NCBI GenBank assembly: GCA_910579845.1
Contig: CAJTWL010000052.1
Span: forward strand, 1 to 7,843
Length of the DNA stretch: 7,843 bases
Reading direction: 5' to 3'
DNA from: an uncultured Muribaculaceae bacterium
Lineage (GTDB): Bacteria; Bacteroidota; Bacteroidia; Bacteroidales; Muribaculaceae
The notes below the pieces were generated by a model, which was given only the letters and a program-made list of their open reading frames with translations, did no database searches and had not been told where the DNA came from. This document shows, piece by piece, positions 1 through 6,696 of this stretch. The first letter of the stretch is position 1. Each line of letters opens with the position of its first letter. A program made the translations under genes and the position numbers.

Positions 1-94
1 TTTATGCCTTAAAAAGTTTTGATGTTGTAAAAAATTAAGATGCGTCAGCCCTGAGCTCTTTGACCTATGGTCTTAATTATTCACGGAAATTTTG

Positions 95-102
95 TACCTT
101 TG
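95..102 (+). promoter_or_regulatory. Bacteroidetes-type -7 element for der
   Basis: TACCTTTG matches the Bacteroidetes TAnnTTTG -7 consensus and lies about 75 bp upstream of the der start. No convincing TTTG/TTG -33 element is present 19-21 bp upstream, so only half of the promoter is well supported. It implies that der can be transcribed independently of whatever precedes the window. Confidence 0.7.
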
Positions 103-177
103 CACTCGAAACGCATTGAACCCTCACGCGTTATCACTTGTTTTTTCGCTAAACCGCAATAATCATCAACCCGAAAT

Positions 178-1497
178 ATGTCACAGTTAATCGCTATAGT
201 AGGTCGGCCCAATGTCGGCAAATCAACCCTTTTTAACCGCCTCACACAGACCCGCACAGCCATCACCAACGATGAAGCCGGCACCACGCGTGACCGTCAG
301 TACGGAAAAGTGGAATGGGTAGGCAAAGAATTCTCCATCGTCGACACCGGAGGCTGGGTAATCGGAAGCGAAGACGTGTTTGAAAGCGAAATCAACAAAC
401 AGGTACAGGTAGCCATCGAACAGGCCGATGAAATCCTTTTCGTTGTCGACGCCACCAACGGTGTCACCGATCTTGACGACCAGGTGGCAGAAATACTGCG
501 ACGGTCATCCAAACCTGTCATTCTTGTAGCCAATAAAGTAGACGCCGGAGAATCGCTCTACAACATAGCTGAATTCTACTCGCTCGGACTCGGAGACCCC
601 TACGGAGTATCTGCCGTCAGCGGATACGGCACCGGCGACCTGCTGGATGAAGTCGTAGCCAAAATGCCCGAAAAAGACAATGACGAATCCGACATACTCG
701 ACGACATCCCCAAGATATGCATCGTCGGCAGGCCCAACGCCGGAAAGTCATCGCTTGTCAACTCATTTATGGAACAAGAGCGTCACATAGTCACCGACAT
801 CGCCGGGACCACACGAGACTCCATATACACAAGATACAACAAATTCGGATTCGATTTCTACCTCGTCGACACCGCCGGCATACGCAAGAAAAACAAAGTC
901 AACGAAGACATCGAATACTACTCTGTGATCCGTTCCATCAGGGCTATCGAAGCCTCCGATGTATGCCTGCTCATGATCGACGCCACACGCGGCATCGAAG
1001 CACAGGACGTCTCGATATTCTCGCTCATACAACGTAACAAAAAAGGTCTCGTTGTAGTGGTCAACAAATGGGATCTCGTAGAGGACAAGAGCAAGGAAGC
1101 AATAAAGCACTACGAAGAAGCCATACGCGCACGCTTCGCGCCATTCACCGACTTCCCGATAATCTTCGCATCCGCACTGACAAAACAACGCATATTCAAA
1201 GTCCTTGAGACAGCTCTGGACGTATGCAAGAACCGTCAGCGCATCATCCCTACATCACAGCTCAACACTGTGATGCTTGAAGTCATCTCGGCATATCCCC
1301 CGCCAGCCAACAAGGGCAAATTTGTACGCATCAAATACGTGACCATGCTCAAAGGCTCGCCGATCCCCACATTCATATTCTTCTGTAACCTCCCGCAATG
1401 GGTCAAAGAACCATATAGGAGATACCTGGAGAACAAAATACGAGAAAACTGGGATTTCCACGGAACCCCGATCAACATATTCATGCGCGAAAAATAA
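178..1497 (+). CDS. der: Ribosome biogenesis GTPase Der (EngA), double-GTPase
   Basis: Der is an essential cytoplasmic GTPase that binds the 50S subunit and is needed for its late assembly. The 439-residue protein shows the tandem G domains that define the family. G domain 1 has GRPNVGKS (9-16), DTGG (56-59), NKVD (119-122) and an SAVSGYG G5-like segment (145-151). G domain 2 has GRPNAGKS (184-191), DTAG (231-234) and NKWD (296-299). The C-terminal KH-like domain spans about 355-439 and ends in the usual basic segment. The length is normal for the family and no motif is broken. The ATG at 178 is well supported because P-loop 1 begins 8 residues later, as in other Der proteins. Codon use is C/G-rich at third positions, unlike every gene downstream. 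A TAnnTTTG promoter lies upstream and a strong hairpin lies 28 bp after the stop, suggesting a monocistronic transcript. Confidence 0.98.
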   Translation: MSQLIAIVGRPNVGKSTLFNRLTQTRTAITNDEAGTTRDRQYGKVEWVGKEFSIVDTGGWVIGSEDVFESEINKQVQVAIEQADEILFVVDATNGVTDLDDQVAEILRRSSKPVILVANKVDAGESLYNIAEFYSLGLGDPYGVSAVSGYGTGDLLDEVVAKMPEKDNDESDILDDIPKICIVGRPNAGKSSLVNSFMEQERHIVTDIAGTTRDSIYTRYNKFGFDFYLVDTAGIRKKNKVNEDIEYYSVIRSIRAIEASDVCLLMIDATRGIEAQDVSIFSLIQRNKKGLVVVVNKWDLVEDKSKEAIKHYEEAIRARFAPFTDFPIIFASALTKQRIFKVLETALDVCKNRQRIIPTSQLNTVMLEVISAYPPPANKGKFVRIKYVTMLKGSPIPTFIFFCNLPQWVKEPYRRYLENKIRENWDFHGTPINIFMREK

Positions 1498-1525
1498 AAT
1501 ATCCGCCACAACATATCACCTCATC

Positions 1526-1577
1526 TATCACGCAATGCCTCCTGAACCATCCACAGGGCATTGCGTGATATTTATAT
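1526..1577 (+). terminator. Rho-independent-type terminator after der
   Basis: A perfect 14-bp inverted repeat (TATCACGCAATGCC at 1526-1539, GGCATTGCGTGATA at 1557-1570) encloses a 17-nt loop and is followed by the short T-rich stretch TTTATAT. The position 28 bp after the der stop and the T-rich side on the plus strand fit termination of der. The T-tract is imperfect, so termination efficiency is uncertain. Confidence 0.75.
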
Positions 1578-1590
1578 ACCACCCAATAAT

Positions 1591-1612
1591 CCCAAACTCC
1601 CCCACCCCACCC
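1591..1612 (-). other. Putative G-quadruplex motif (minus strand)
   Basis: Four C-runs of 3, 5, 4 and 3 bases, separated by 5, 1 and 1 bases, lie on the plus strand. The minus strand therefore reads as a canonical four-run G-quadruplex motif with two single-base loops. It sits between the der terminator and the promoter at 1654, in an otherwise AT-rich spacer. The structure is predicted from pattern only. Confidence 0.4.
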
Positions 1613-1653
1613 ATTTTATTGCCCGATTATCATAAAGTTACATGGATTTATTG

Positions 1654-1661
1654 TATCTTTG
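1654..1661 (+). promoter_or_regulatory. Bacteroidetes-type -7 element at the head of the unknown-gene block
   Basis: TATCTTTG is an exact match to TAnnTTTG. No clear -33 TTG lies 19-21 bp upstream. The ATG of the RhuM-like remnant begins only 3 bp further on, so the original transcript would have been leaderless or nearly so, or that ATG is not the true start. It is now the nearest promoter for the plus-strand genes from 1726 onward. Confidence 0.65.
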
Positions 1662-1664
1662 CGT

Positions 1665-1725
1665 ATGGCAACGAACAATTCACAACTCATAATATACCAG
1701 ACATCGGATGGAAATATGTCAAGTG
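1665..1725 (+). pseudogene. Remnant of the 5' end of a RhuM-family gene
   Basis: From the ATG at 1665 the reading frame gives MATNNSQLIIYQTSDGN and then diverges. From family knowledge, Bacteroidales virulence RhuM-family proteins typically begin with a short hydrophilic leader followed by a segment like QLIIYQTEDG, then a DNA-binding-like domain starting VWLTQ. Only the first 17 or so codons resemble that; the remainder of this frame (stop at 1821-1823) shows no RhuM features and overlaps the membrane protein below in another frame. The segment directly follows a good promoter, as an intact gene start would. The match is short and from memory, so chance similarity cannot be excluded. Confidence 0.45.
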
Positions 1726-2025
1726 ATGAAACTGATATACAAAGCAAAATGGGCGACTGTCATATTATTTGCAATTACATTCGTGGCTTCTTTTGCAGTT
1801 CTTTTTGTAGGAGGAACAGCTGATGTCAACAGGTATCTGTTGATAGCAGATATATTGCTGATAATAGCACAGTCGGCAAATGTGATTTATGCGCTCAGAA
1901 ATAACCGTAATGATGTCGCGATCACTTTGCTCGTGTGTCTTCTTGTTAGTCTTGCCTTAATGTGGGCAACATATATTTGGAACTGGAATTATACAGTAAA
2001 GGCTTTAACTGTCGGATTTGACTGA
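1726..2025 (+). CDS. Small three-TM membrane protein, unknown function
   Basis: I do not recognise this 99-residue protein. It has three strongly hydrophobic segments at about residues 8-28, 37-56 and 64-85, with a basic N-terminus (MKLIYKAKW) favouring a cytoplasmic start. An in-frame ATG at 1708 would add six residues (MEICQV), but they overlap the RhuM-like remnant and add nothing membrane-like, so 1726 is preferred. The short loop between TM2 and TM3 is rich in Asn/Arg (ALRNNRND). It is the first of a run of closely spaced plus-strand ORFs and has no promoter of its own other than the one at 1654, so it may be expressed from the promoter of the lost RhuM-like gene. Codon use is AT-rich compared with der. 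It is most likely an inner-membrane protein; no catalytic or binding motif is visible. Confidence 0.6.
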   Translation: MKLIYKAKWATVILFAITFVASFAVLFVGGTADVNRYLLIADILLIIAQSANVIYALRNNRNDVAITLLVCLLVSLALMWATYIWNWNYTVKALTVGFD

Positions 2026-2049
2026 TATATTGGAGTTAAAACATTATAT

Positions 2050-2490
2050 ATGAATAAGTGGCAGAAAATAACTGTAGTGATAGCTTTTGGAGCGATTGGC
2101 ATTTGTTTTGGATGCACTCGTTCCATTGATTACACTGAAGGCGAAAAGGTTGAGTATTCCGATTTGCCAAAAGAAGTTCAGGACACTTTGACTTGGTGGG
2201 GTGAGCATACAATAATTTCAGTCGGTGATACTGTCAGTGTTGAACTGCCGGATGTAATCTGTTATGAATCTGATTATTCATTCTTATACTCGAAATTTGG
2301 TCCCTGGATAATATCACGAAAATTAAAACGTAACACAGATGGAAAGGTGTGGAAATTTTCAGGGAATATAAACATACCGACACCAATTGTTACGATTGGT
2401 GACACAATATATATTCCTTCGGAATACAATCTTGTTGATTGTACTGGTGTTGACAGTAATGCAGTTTTTATACGACAAATTCTTAGATAA
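2050..2490 (+). CDS. Putative lipoprotein, unknown function
   Basis: The 146-residue protein starts with a basic n-region (MNKWQK), a hydrophobic core (ITVVIAFGAIGICF) and a lipobox-like CFGC with the candidate lipidated cysteine at residue 22. Cleavage there would leave a 125-residue periplasmic or surface domain. The lipobox has Cys where Leu/Val is usual at -3, so assignment is likely but not certain. The mature part is polar, with an acidic region just after the cysteine (DYTEGEKVEYSD) and two similar short segments, ISVGDTVSV (56-64) and VTIGDTIYI (114-122), suggesting a small beta-rich fold with an internal repeat. I recognise no family. It follows the three-TM gene by 24 bp and precedes the next ORF by 11 bp, so it probably belongs to the same transcript. 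Confidence 0.65.
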   Translation: MNKWQKITVVIAFGAIGICFGCTRSIDYTEGEKVEYSDLPKEVQDTLTWWGEHTIISVGDTVSVELPDVICYESDYSFLYSKFGPWIISRKLKRNTDGKVWKFSGNINIPTPIVTIGDTIYIPSEYNLVDCTGVDSNAVFIRQILR

Positions 2491-2501
2491 TCATAACTGA
2501 G

Positions 2502-2723
2502 ATGTTTATACGCTCATGGTTCATATCAGCGACTAAGCATATTGGAGCCGGGCTTCGGTATGGGTGTTTGCGGCTGTTCAGGAGCGGGCGGAATGTGTCA
2601 TATAGGCACATCCGCTATGGTTCGGAGGATTTCAGCAACATAGACCATGCCGACAACAACCTTGCCAACGGTTTTTTAGGCTTCCTCGCTCTCGCAGTGA
2701 TTCTAATTTTATTAGCCTGCTAA
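2502..2723 (+). CDS. Doubtful small ORF, possibly a decayed gene
   Basis: This 73-residue ORF begins 11 bp after the lipoprotein stop. The first half is Arg/Ser-rich and does not look like a folded protein. The second half is more protein-like, with a hydrophilic stretch (SEDFSNIDHADNNLANG) leading into a C-terminal hydrophobic helix (FLGFLALAVILILLAC). In the same DNA a second frame from the ATG at 2560 stays open to the stop near 2640 and reads as a Gly/Cys-rich peptide. The change in character half-way suggests either a genuine tail-anchored microprotein or a gene damaged by frameshift. The final Cys as last residue is unusual. No family is recognised. Confidence 0.3.
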   Translation: MFIRSWFISATKHIGAGLRYGCLRLFRSGRNVSYRHIRYGSEDFSNIDHADNNLANGFLGFLALAVILILLAC

Positions 2724-2755
2724 ATGATAAGTAAAAATCTGAAATTCTTTTATTT

Positions 2756-3214
2756 ATGGGCAACAGCTCCTTTATCCTCAAATATATACCATATTTCATG
2801 GTAGTGGCATTTTTGTTGATGCTATTTCTATCTCCTATATTGCCCAAAGCAGGTATTGATGATATTTCACATAACATTCTTCACATTTCATATTTCAAAG
2901 GACGTATTATTTTTGCGATAATGATACTTATATTTTATTATAAAGCTGTCAAAAATCGTCCTATTACGAATAAGATATATTCTTCGTTAACACTTTTTCT
3001 ATACCCTATCTTGCTGTATGTGATGTTTCATACTGAAAATCCCATAAACTTTATACCATATTTTATTTCACTGTATCTATTTAACGGAGCAGGTGAGATT
3101 TACTTCATAGCGATTTTCGATGTGGTTTTTGTTTTCTTATTAGTTTATTTGATTCAGAATTTTTATGACAAAGGAGTTGAAATTGACGAATCAACTCCTA
3201 CAACTCCAGTCTGA
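2756..3214 (+). CDS. Polytopic membrane protein, unknown function
   Basis: The 152-residue protein is dominated by hydrophobic segments at about 8-28, 47-63, 75-92 and 115-136, with a further aromatic, partly hydrophobic stretch at 97-110, so four or five membrane passes. Loops carry basic residues (KAVKNRPITNK at 63-73) that would be cytoplasmic under the positive-inside rule. The C-terminal tail is short, acidic and Thr/Pro-rich (GVEIDESTPTTPV). No conserved catalytic motif or known family is seen. The start at 2756 lies directly before a short polar leader and the first helix; Met15 (ATG at 2798) would cut into that helix and is less likely. It ends 6 bp before the next gene, which supports translational coupling with it. 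Confidence 0.65.
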   Translation: MGNSSFILKYIPYFMVVAFLLMLFLSPILPKAGIDDISHNILHISYFKGRIIFAIMILIFYYKAVKNRPITNKIYSSLTLFLYPILLYVMFHTENPINFIPYFISLYLFNGAGEIYFIAIFDVVFVFLLVYLIQNFYDKGVEIDESTPTTPV

Positions 3215-3220
3215 TGCACG

Positions 3221-4099
3221 ATGAAAACAGGGATGAAATCTGACAGCAAAATACATAAGTTCTTCTTAGGGCGGCGAGGTGAGACACGTATGCCTTTTGG
3301 TATTATGCTACTGATTCTCGTGCCGTTTCTTATTGCTGGCCTGTATTTCCAAAATCGCAAATACAACGCACTGTCGGCAAATCCGGAATTCACATCATCT
3401 GCAATTTCAAATATCAGCAGCATTGGCAATAGTGGTCCTATAATACATTATAGTATTACGGTAAATGGCATAGCTTATGATGGTGGAGCACATGCCAACG
3501 GTTTTGCCGTAGGCGACAGTATAGGAGTGGTGTATCAGAAGGACAATCCGAAGAATAATATGACTGTGTTTGAATATTATGATGGACCGTCGTATGGAGC
3601 AATCACAATATTTATAATTGTTGCAATTGCCATGGCTGTATATCGTTGGCTGAAGATCAACCAAAAATACAACGAAAGATGTCCTAAGTTGGATAGTTCC
3701 GGAAGGTGTATGATATATCACACTGACAAGGAATATATATTTGTCACGGTATATTATGCAAACTCAAGTTATCCGATTAAATTCTTGACTCTTGACTGCG
3801 ATAATGGAGCGTTTGAGGATACCCTGACGGATATTTTCCATGCAAGTCTGCATGACAAATACTCAGAGATAAAGGCATCTGAGCTAATCAAAGCGATGAA
3901 GCAACGCTCATGGCGACAACTTTATATGCACTCTACAAGCGTACTTGTGACCCACGATAGCCATAAACTGAAAATACTTCCGACTCGAAATGCCACAGAC
4001 TGGGATTATAACCACATCCTGTCTTTTGACCTTGATGGCGCGTCATGGAAGGGCATTATAAATACAATCCGAAAACTACTTGATAAACCACGAAGCTGA
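3221..4099 (+). CDS. DUF3592-like two-TM protein with C-terminal soluble domain
   Basis: The 292-residue protein has a basic N-terminus, TM1 at about 25-43, an extracytoplasmic segment at 44-124, TM2 at 125-143 and a soluble domain at 144-292. The loop resembles DUF3592: HYSITVNGIAYDG (76-88) followed by VGDSIGVVYQKDNPKN (97-112), the pattern of a beta-rich domain between two helices with a G-D-x-(I/V)-x-V-x-Y-x-x-x-N-P core. This is family recall, not a search result. The soluble C-terminal domain (mixed alpha/beta, with a Lys/Arg-rich segment ELIKAMKQRSWRQL at 221-234) is not recognised and is longer than in minimal DUF3592 proteins. The ATG at 3221 is 6 bp from the upstream stop; Met5 is an alternative with little consequence. 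It is last in the plus-strand run and converges on the methyltransferase gene. Confidence 0.65.
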   Translation: MKTGMKSDSKIHKFFLGRRGETRMPFGIMLLILVPFLIAGLYFQNRKYNALSANPEFTSSAISNISSIGNSGPIIHYSITVNGIAYDGGAHANGFAVGDSIGVVYQKDNPKNNMTVFEYYDGPSYGAITIFIIVAIAMAVYRWLKINQKYNERCPKLDSSGRCMIYHTDKEYIFVTVYYANSSYPIKFLTLDCDNGAFEDTLTDIFHASLHDKYSEIKASELIKAMKQRSWRQLYMHSTSVLVTHDSHKLKILPTRNATDWDYNHILSFDLDGASWKGIINTIRKLLDKPRS

Positions 4100-4133
4100 C
4101 TAAGAAACGATTTTAATATTTGTTGTGGTTTAT
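4083..4133. repeat. Inverted repeat between convergent genes
   Basis: ATAAACCAC (4083-4091) and GTGGTTTAT (4125-4133) form a perfect 9-bp inverted repeat with a 33-nt loop. It overlaps the last codons of the plus-strand gene and the stop codon of the minus-strand gene. It could act as a shared transcription stop, but it has no T-tract on either strand, so that role is only a possibility. Confidence 0.3.
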
Positions 4134-4954
4134 TGCTCAGATCTGCCAGTGTGCGATGATGCGGAATCCATTGCAGATGATTTTTTAAGTATGTAAAAAC
4201 AGCTTGTTGAGAAGAAATTACGTATATATGGCATTTCGGAGAGTGGTTTTAGCAGGCGTCGAGGTTTAAGGCCAAACTTTACTTCATAATGGGGATTTAC
4301 AAAATAAAGCCTTCGATCTACTATATCAAATGATGTCTGAGCAACTAATTTTTCAAAAAGTTCTATTGTAATTTTTGTGCTCTTTATTGAAAGAAGCTCA
4401 TTGATGCATTCTACGTTTTCCCCTCCCAATGACAATATATATTTATAGAGATTCGGAGGGAGCATATGAAAGAAGGGTGTGATCGAAAGAAGCTTGCTGT
4501 GGCAAATCTGCTGATGACCGCCGAAAGGCATTTGCCATGCTGGAAATCCAATAAACAGAAGCCCTTTGGGCTTTAAGAAGCATTCTATCCTTGAAAGCAT
4601 CTCCTGTTTATTGCCTATATGTTCAATAACATCATGGCAAATAACCAAATCAAAATAGCTTTTGTATCCGTTGAGTTTTAATATATCGGAACAAATGAAT
4701 TTTGCATTTGCATTCTCTTGTTCAAAGAATGATTTTGCGTCATTTATCCTGTTTGCAGAGATGTCAACTCCGACAACCTCATAGCCTCTTTTTGCGAAAT
4801 GAAGCAGATTTCCGCCATCGCCACATCCGACCTCAAGTATGGATATGGGGCCCGCCATATCCAGGAAATCCTTGATATAGGGCATGAAGTACCGTTCACT
4901 CGTCTGCGCAAGTTCCCGGAAATATTGAAGTCTGTCGATATGTCTCTTCTGCAT
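4130..4954 (-). CDS. Class I SAM-dependent methyltransferase
   Basis: This 274-residue protein has a Rossmann-type methyltransferase core. Motif I is ILEVGCGDGGNLL (39-51), with the acidic residue that binds the SAM ribose at D64 in VVGVDIS. A later motif FDLVICHDVIEH (101-112) and the post-motif segment FLKPKGLLFIGFP (126-138) match the UbiG/Methyltransf_11-23 type. A His/aromatic-rich region (about 140-180) and C-terminal extension (about 180-260) probably form the substrate pocket. The N-terminal lead-in (RLQYFRELAQTSERYFMPYI) resembles Bacteroidales methyltransferases often found in polysaccharide loci, but no glycosyltransferase or sugar gene is nearby, so the substrate is unknown. The last 14 residues are polar and probably disordered. 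The ATG at 4954 gives a complete N-terminal helix. No good TAnnTTTG promoter is visible in the 111 bp upstream. Confidence 0.85.
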   Translation of the reverse strand: MQKRHIDRLQYFRELAQTSERYFMPYIKDFLDMAGPISILEVGCGDGGNLLHFAKRGYEVVGVDISANRINDAKSFFEQENANAKFICSDILKLNGYKSYFDLVICHDVIEHIGNKQEMLSRIECFLKPKGLLFIGFPAWQMPFGGHQQICHSKLLSITPFFHMLPPNLYKYILSLGGENVECINELLSIKSTKITIELFEKLVAQTSFDIVDRRLYFVNPHYEVKFGLKPRRLLKPLSEMPYIRNFFSTSCFYILKKSSAMDSASSHTGRSEQ

Positions 4955-5046
4955 TATATTGGAGTTTAGTCATCTTATAGATGAATAAACTTACCCGATA
5001 TTGCATGAAGAGGAAAAAGAATAGTTATGACTTAATATAGAGCCTC

Positions 5047-5059
5047 TCTGATTATCAGA
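5047..5059. repeat. 13-bp palindrome after the sigma/barrel gene
   Basis: TCTGATTATCAGA is a perfect palindrome with 6-bp arms around one central base, 6 bp beyond the stop of the minus-strand sigma/barrel gene and upstream of the methyltransferase gene. It is too short for a convincing terminator. It contains the TTATCAG word that recurs upstream of the sigma/barrel gene, so it could be a protein-binding site. Confidence 0.3.
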
Positions 5060-5065
5060 TTTGTT

Positions 5066-6640
5066 TTACCACGTCATTCTGATACCGATCGGGAGTGTGA
5101 ACTCAAACGGCTTGTCTTGTCGTATGGTGTTTATCTCTGGCTCTGTTCTGAAATAATAATTTATAGAGGGCTCTGCGTATATGCTTATTGACGGTGTGAA
5201 CTGGCACTCGATACCTATTCCTCCTTCTACTGACCATTGCAGAGGCACCGAGAGGCTGGAGGTGTCAAAGATGGGTGAGTCAGCATTGTAGTTGTAATGA
5301 CTGGTGTATGACTTTCCGTTGACAGGGATATCCAGAACAATGCCTGATTGACCATAGATCGACAGTCTATTAGCCTGGAATATATTGTAGTTGAATTTCA
5401 AAGGGACACCTAAATAATGGATTTTATTGGTTGATTCAGAATGGTGATATTTATTCTCCGTAAATATATCTGTCCTAAGATATGTGTATCTTAAACCGCT
5501 TTCAATACTCCATTTAGGAGAAAGCCGTCGGCCTACAGAGATACCGACACTAACCGGGACATAGTGCTTTACTTTCCGATTCTCCTCGATATCTTGATCA
5601 GTAACATCGGATGAGATGTCAGGGACTTTGTATTTTGACCGGTTATTCTGTCCGGTAGTTCCTGAATATGCCAATGAGAATGTCCAACCATCATTGTCAG
5701 CCGGCTGGATCAACTGGCTTTGCCTGGTTTTAGCTATAAGACGGTCATTATCCGGAATTACAATTGTCTTGGCAGTGGAGTCGGATGGTGTGTTGTTACC
5801 AAAATCAACAACATTTGTATCCACCTTCAATTCGATAGTGTCTTTTTCTTCAACAAGTTTATTATGCGCATGATTATGCAAGGATGAAACTGTGGAAGCA
5901 ACAATCCTGTTGTCGTTCATAATCGCAGTAGAATCGCTCTTTATAGATTCAGTGACAGAAGTATGCCCCAGCAATGTGTTGCCGGCAGATGATATGGCAT
6001 CTTCTTGAATGTTGCGTCGGAACAACGAATTATATATGACAAGTGTTGTGAGGATCAGTATAGAAGTAACACCCATCTCCGCTCTGTACTGGGAAATCAT
6101 CTTACGGAGCATCACTTTCGCATGATGCAATTGTGACGCAGATGTCAAATGAGATATGCCGAGCAATTCGGCAATCTCTTTATGGGACAATCCTTGTAGA
6201 ACATTCAGCCTGAATACCGTTCTATATCCATCGGGCAATCTTTGTATTATAGATTCAAGCTGCGGCCATGATAAATCCGTTTCATAATTTTGTTCAGATA
6301 ATCGCTCCGGTATGTCCGTATCTGATATTTGGATGGAGGCATGTTCTGATTCTTTTCTGAGATATTGGAGAGATAAATTCTTCATTATGGTTGTTAGCCA
6401 TGATTCTATTTTGGTTGCGTCTTTAAGTGTCACAATCGAAGTGAATGCAACAATAAACCCATCATGAAGAATATCCTGTGCAATGTCTTTATTATGGACA
6501 TAATAGCCTATCACCCCCATCATTGGAAGTGAGAAAATCTGATAAAGGGTTCCAAATGCGTCCCTGTTGCCATTCTGGCAATCCTTTATAATAGCCTCTA
6601 TATCCATTTTATGCAATATATTATATATAGATATATCCAT
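5066..6640 (-). CDS. ECF sigma factor fused to TM helix, linker and outer-membrane beta-barrel
   Basis: One uninterrupted 524-residue frame. Residues about 12-100 are sigma region 2, with the NKDIAQDILHDGF core (50-62) and WLTTIMKNLSLQYLRK (81-96). Residues 126-183 are sigma region 4, with RLPDGYRTVF and the helix-turn-helix GLSHKEIAELLGIS (150-163). Residues 189-207 (MGVTSILILTTLVIYNSLF) form one transmembrane helix. Residues about 210-317 are Ser/Thr/Asp/Asn-rich and probably disordered. Residues 318-524 form about eight amphipathic strands, with HYLGVPLKFNY (408-418), LSIYGQSGIVLD (426-437) and YAEPSINYYF (488-497), ending in Trp as outer-membrane barrels do; this matches the Bacteroidales outer-membrane beta-barrel type. 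Expected role: an envelope-sensing sigma factor with the sigma part in the cytoplasm. No separate anti-sigma gene adjoins it. Met12 (6607) fits the usual ECF start better, but 6640 has AAGG nearby; either is possible. A weak minus-strand -7 (TATATTTA, 6667-6660) is present. Confidence 0.9.
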   Translation of the reverse strand: MDISIYNILHKMDIEAIIKDCQNGNRDAFGTLYQIFSLPMMGVIGYYVHNKDIAQDILHDGFIVAFTSIVTLKDATKIESWLTTIMKNLSLQYLRKESEHASIQISDTDIPERLSEQNYETDLSWPQLESIIQRLPDGYRTVFRLNVLQGLSHKEIAELLGISHLTSASQLHHAKVMLRKMISQYRAEMGVTSILILTTLVIYNSLFRRNIQEDAISSAGNTLLGHTSVTESIKSDSTAIMNDNRIVASTVSSLHNHAHNKLVEEKDTIELKVDTNVVDFGNNTPSDSTAKTIVIPDNDRLIAKTRQSQLIQPADNDGWTFSLAYSGTTGQNNRSKYKVPDISSDVTDQDIEENRKVKHYVPVSVGISVGRRLSPKWSIESGLRYTYLRTDIFTENKYHHSESTNKIHYLGVPLKFNYNIFQANRLSIYGQSGIVLDIPVNGKSYTSHYNYNADSPIFDTSSLSVPLQWSVEGGIGIECQFTPSISIYAEPSINYYFRTEPEINTIRQDKPFEFTLPIGIRMTW

Positions 6641-6696
6641 GCCTTAAATATTGCATCAATAAATATAAAAATTTCTGCCGACACATACTCAATGGT

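Noticed and set aside
1..94. Possible 3' end of an upstream gene such as era
   Set aside because: A frame from base 3 to the stop at 36-38 gives only 11 residues, without a recognisable era-like ending. Era commonly neighbours der in some lineages, but nothing here proves it.
763..1188. Minus-strand 141-residue open frame inside der
   Set aside because: It lies antisense to a strongly conserved GTPase gene and its composition (Cys/Tyr/Val/Asp-rich) is that of a shadow frame from GC-rich codons.
1535..1726. 63-residue plus-strand open frame starting in the der terminator
   Set aside because: It runs through the terminator loop, the C-rich tract and the promoter; its Pro-rich sequence is a by-product of those C-runs.
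3407..3721. 104-residue minus-strand open frame inside the DUF3592-like gene
   Set aside because: It is antisense to a better-supported gene, with a Tyr/His/Ile-rich composition typical of a shadow of AT-rich codons and no domain.
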